A DNA stretch of 31,551 bases from IMG/VR virus record IMGVR_UViG_3300010413_000115, positions 1-31,551 of that record, one strand, 5' to 3'. Position 1 is the first letter of the stretch. The number at the start of each line of letters is the position of its first letter. Shown one piece after another: positions 30,806 to 31,551 of this stretch. Position numbers and translations under genes: made by a program. The notes beneath the pieces are model-generated. The model saw only the letters and a program-made list of their open reading frames with translations, was not told the origin of the DNA and did no database searches. This DNA is from a virus.

Positions 30806-31387
30806 TCACAAGCCTAATTCGTACCAGAAAAATCGATATAAAAACGTATTTGTTTGGTTATGTTCGTTTGTTACCGTCATCATATACGGTATGCCGCCGT
30901 CGATCGTCCATTCAAGCGGTAAACCTGATATTTCACCACTAGCGCTAGTTCCTGTTCCAGCCCCGACAATTCTATCCTTATCTAATGGATAACCAACGCT
31001 TGAAACCGCTGCGTTAACATAAATTCCCGCGCTTGATACTTTAGACGATAAGCGGTTACGGTTACGTGGGGTAATCTGTGTTCCGGTAGTAGTTACAACA
31101 GGGTTTTCATAAAACTGTACGCTCAAAGGATTACCTTTAACGCTATAATTTCGAAAATGCATCGCTATTGCTGGATACACCAAAACCGAAACACTAGAGC
31201 CAACCGGTAAACTAACTACTTCGTCAAAAATAGAAAACGCTTTTCCTGCATGAATCCAAGCGTGTTCAGTCTCGATCATTAATTGTGCTTGCGAATATGG
31301 ATCGACGTGCGCCCCAACAATAGTTTGAGAATCAACGGTCGATACGCCGCCGATAAATCGTTTTAGCCAAGGCACGGAAGTTCCCAT
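30806..31387 (-). CDS. Putative beta-rich structural protein
   Basis: The 193-aa protein (MGTSVPWLKRFIGGVSTVDS ... LYRFFWYELGL) is all-beta in pattern, with a histidine-containing segment (ETEHAWIHAGKAF) and alternating strands (VSVLVYPAIAMHFRNYSVKG). Such short beta-sandwich proteins occur as minor structural or decoration proteins. It is coupled to the next gene by a four-base overlap region around 30806. No family is named. Confidence 0.5.
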   Translation of the reverse strand: MGTSVPWLKRFIGGVSTVDSQTIVGAHVDPYSQAQLMIETEHAWIHAGKAFSIFDEVVSLPVGSSVSVLVYPAIAMHFRNYSVKGNPLSVQFYENPVVTTTGTQITPRNRNRLSSKVSSAGIYVNAAVSSVGYPLDKDRIVGAGTGTSASGEISGLPLEWTIDGGIPYMMTVTNEHNQTNTFLYRFFWYELGL

Positions 31388-31389
31388 AT

Positions 31390-31551
31390 TTACAACCCCC
31401 CAATAATATTCAATGTCGCAACATGGGTTAAAGGTGTAGCAAAAACGATTTTTACATAACCAAGCGTTGAATATTGCGCCGGAAAATTAATGGCTAAATT
31501 TCCGGAACCTACGTCGAACCCTACCGCGCCGGGCGGCGTAATTGTGACAGG
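31390..31551 (-). CDS. 3' end of a beta-rich structural protein, cut by window
   Basis: The minus-strand frame is open from the window edge to TAA 31392-31390 and codes 53 aa: PVTITPPGAVGFDVGSGNLA, a central INFPAQYSTLGYVKIVFATP, ending ATLNIIGGL. It ends three bases before the next ATG. It is beta-rich like its neighbours. The start lies outside the window, so no more can be said. Confidence 0.55.
   Translation of the reverse strand, partial: PVTITPPGAVGFDVGSGNLAINFPAQYSTLGYVKIVFATPLTHVATLNIIGGL

Noticed and set aside
1-31551. Integron integrase, transposase or phage integrase gene
   Set aside because: No protein in the window shows the RHRY tyrosine recombinase box, DDE or serine recombinase motifs, so the cassettes depend on an enzyme encoded elsewhere.
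1-31551. tRNA genes
   Set aside because: No cloverleaf with a TTCGANNC arm, anticodon arm and acceptor stem could be assembled by eye on either strand. A covariance search was not possible here.

Overview
The window is part of the genome of a tailed dsDNA phage or prophage, and its gene set points to a siphovirus of a Gram-negative host. The support is a replication module (primase-helicase, SF2 helicase, VRR-NUC nuclease, Cas4-like nuclease, ssDNA-binding-type protein, family B DNA polymerase), a tape measure of 963 aa with a frameshifted G/GT tail chaperone, and a holin-like / M15 endolysin / Rz-Rz1 spanin cassette. The lipoprotein o-spanin implies an outer membrane. Terminase, portal and capsid genes are not in view. 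The DNA is AT-rich with many CG steps, and neighbouring genes usually overlap by ATGA or TAATG. The host genus cannot be read from the sequence.

Layout. 1-312: end of a small membrane protein gene and the 5' part of a short phage gene. 313 to about 1820: five consecutive integron gene cassettes with attC-type recombination sites, richer in GC than the phage DNA around them; no integron integrase is present. 1838-2325: two small plus-strand genes (putative lipoprotein, membrane protein), then a hairpin at a convergent junction. 8020 down to 2550 (minus strand): helicase, membrane protein, a zinc-ribbon gene with an in-frame TAA, VRR-NUC nuclease, tandem-HTH regulator and primase-helicase. 8032-8072: divergent promoters sharing a palindrome. 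8096-14130 (plus): repeat-rich protein, Cas4-like nuclease, SSB-type protein, strong terminator, DNA polymerase and four small genes. 14108-31551 (minus): spanins, holin-like protein, endolysin, amidase-like protein, tail tip and tail genes, a three-domain glycosyltransferase-methyltransferase-glycosyltransferase, and a run of surface or appendage proteins cut by the window end.

The standout feature is the cassette array at 313-1820. In each of the five units the start (GTTATGCG, GTTATGCC, GTTAGGTG, GTTATGTG, GTTATGTGC) is the inverse complement, over 7-9 bases, of that same unit's end (CGCATAAC, GCATAAC, CACCTAAC, CACATAAC, GCACATAAC). This is what integron recombination of circular cassettes produces. 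The array splits a phage gene after the G at 312. Joining 312 directly to 1821 restores a 46-codon frame that ends in a GTGA overlap with the next gene, and the implied target GATAA fits the known secondary-site consensus GWTMW. The simplest reading is that an integron integrase inserted cassettes into a phage genome at a non-attI site. Two of the attC sites also carry in-frame start codons that run into the following cassette gene.

Other points of note are a nonsense-interrupted zinc-ribbon gene in an otherwise intact operon, a CCCTTTC slippery site for the tail chaperone, a GT4-methyltransferase-GT2 fusion inside the structural module, an amidase-like protein that appears to have lost its catalytic Glu, and highly repetitive segments in two proteins.
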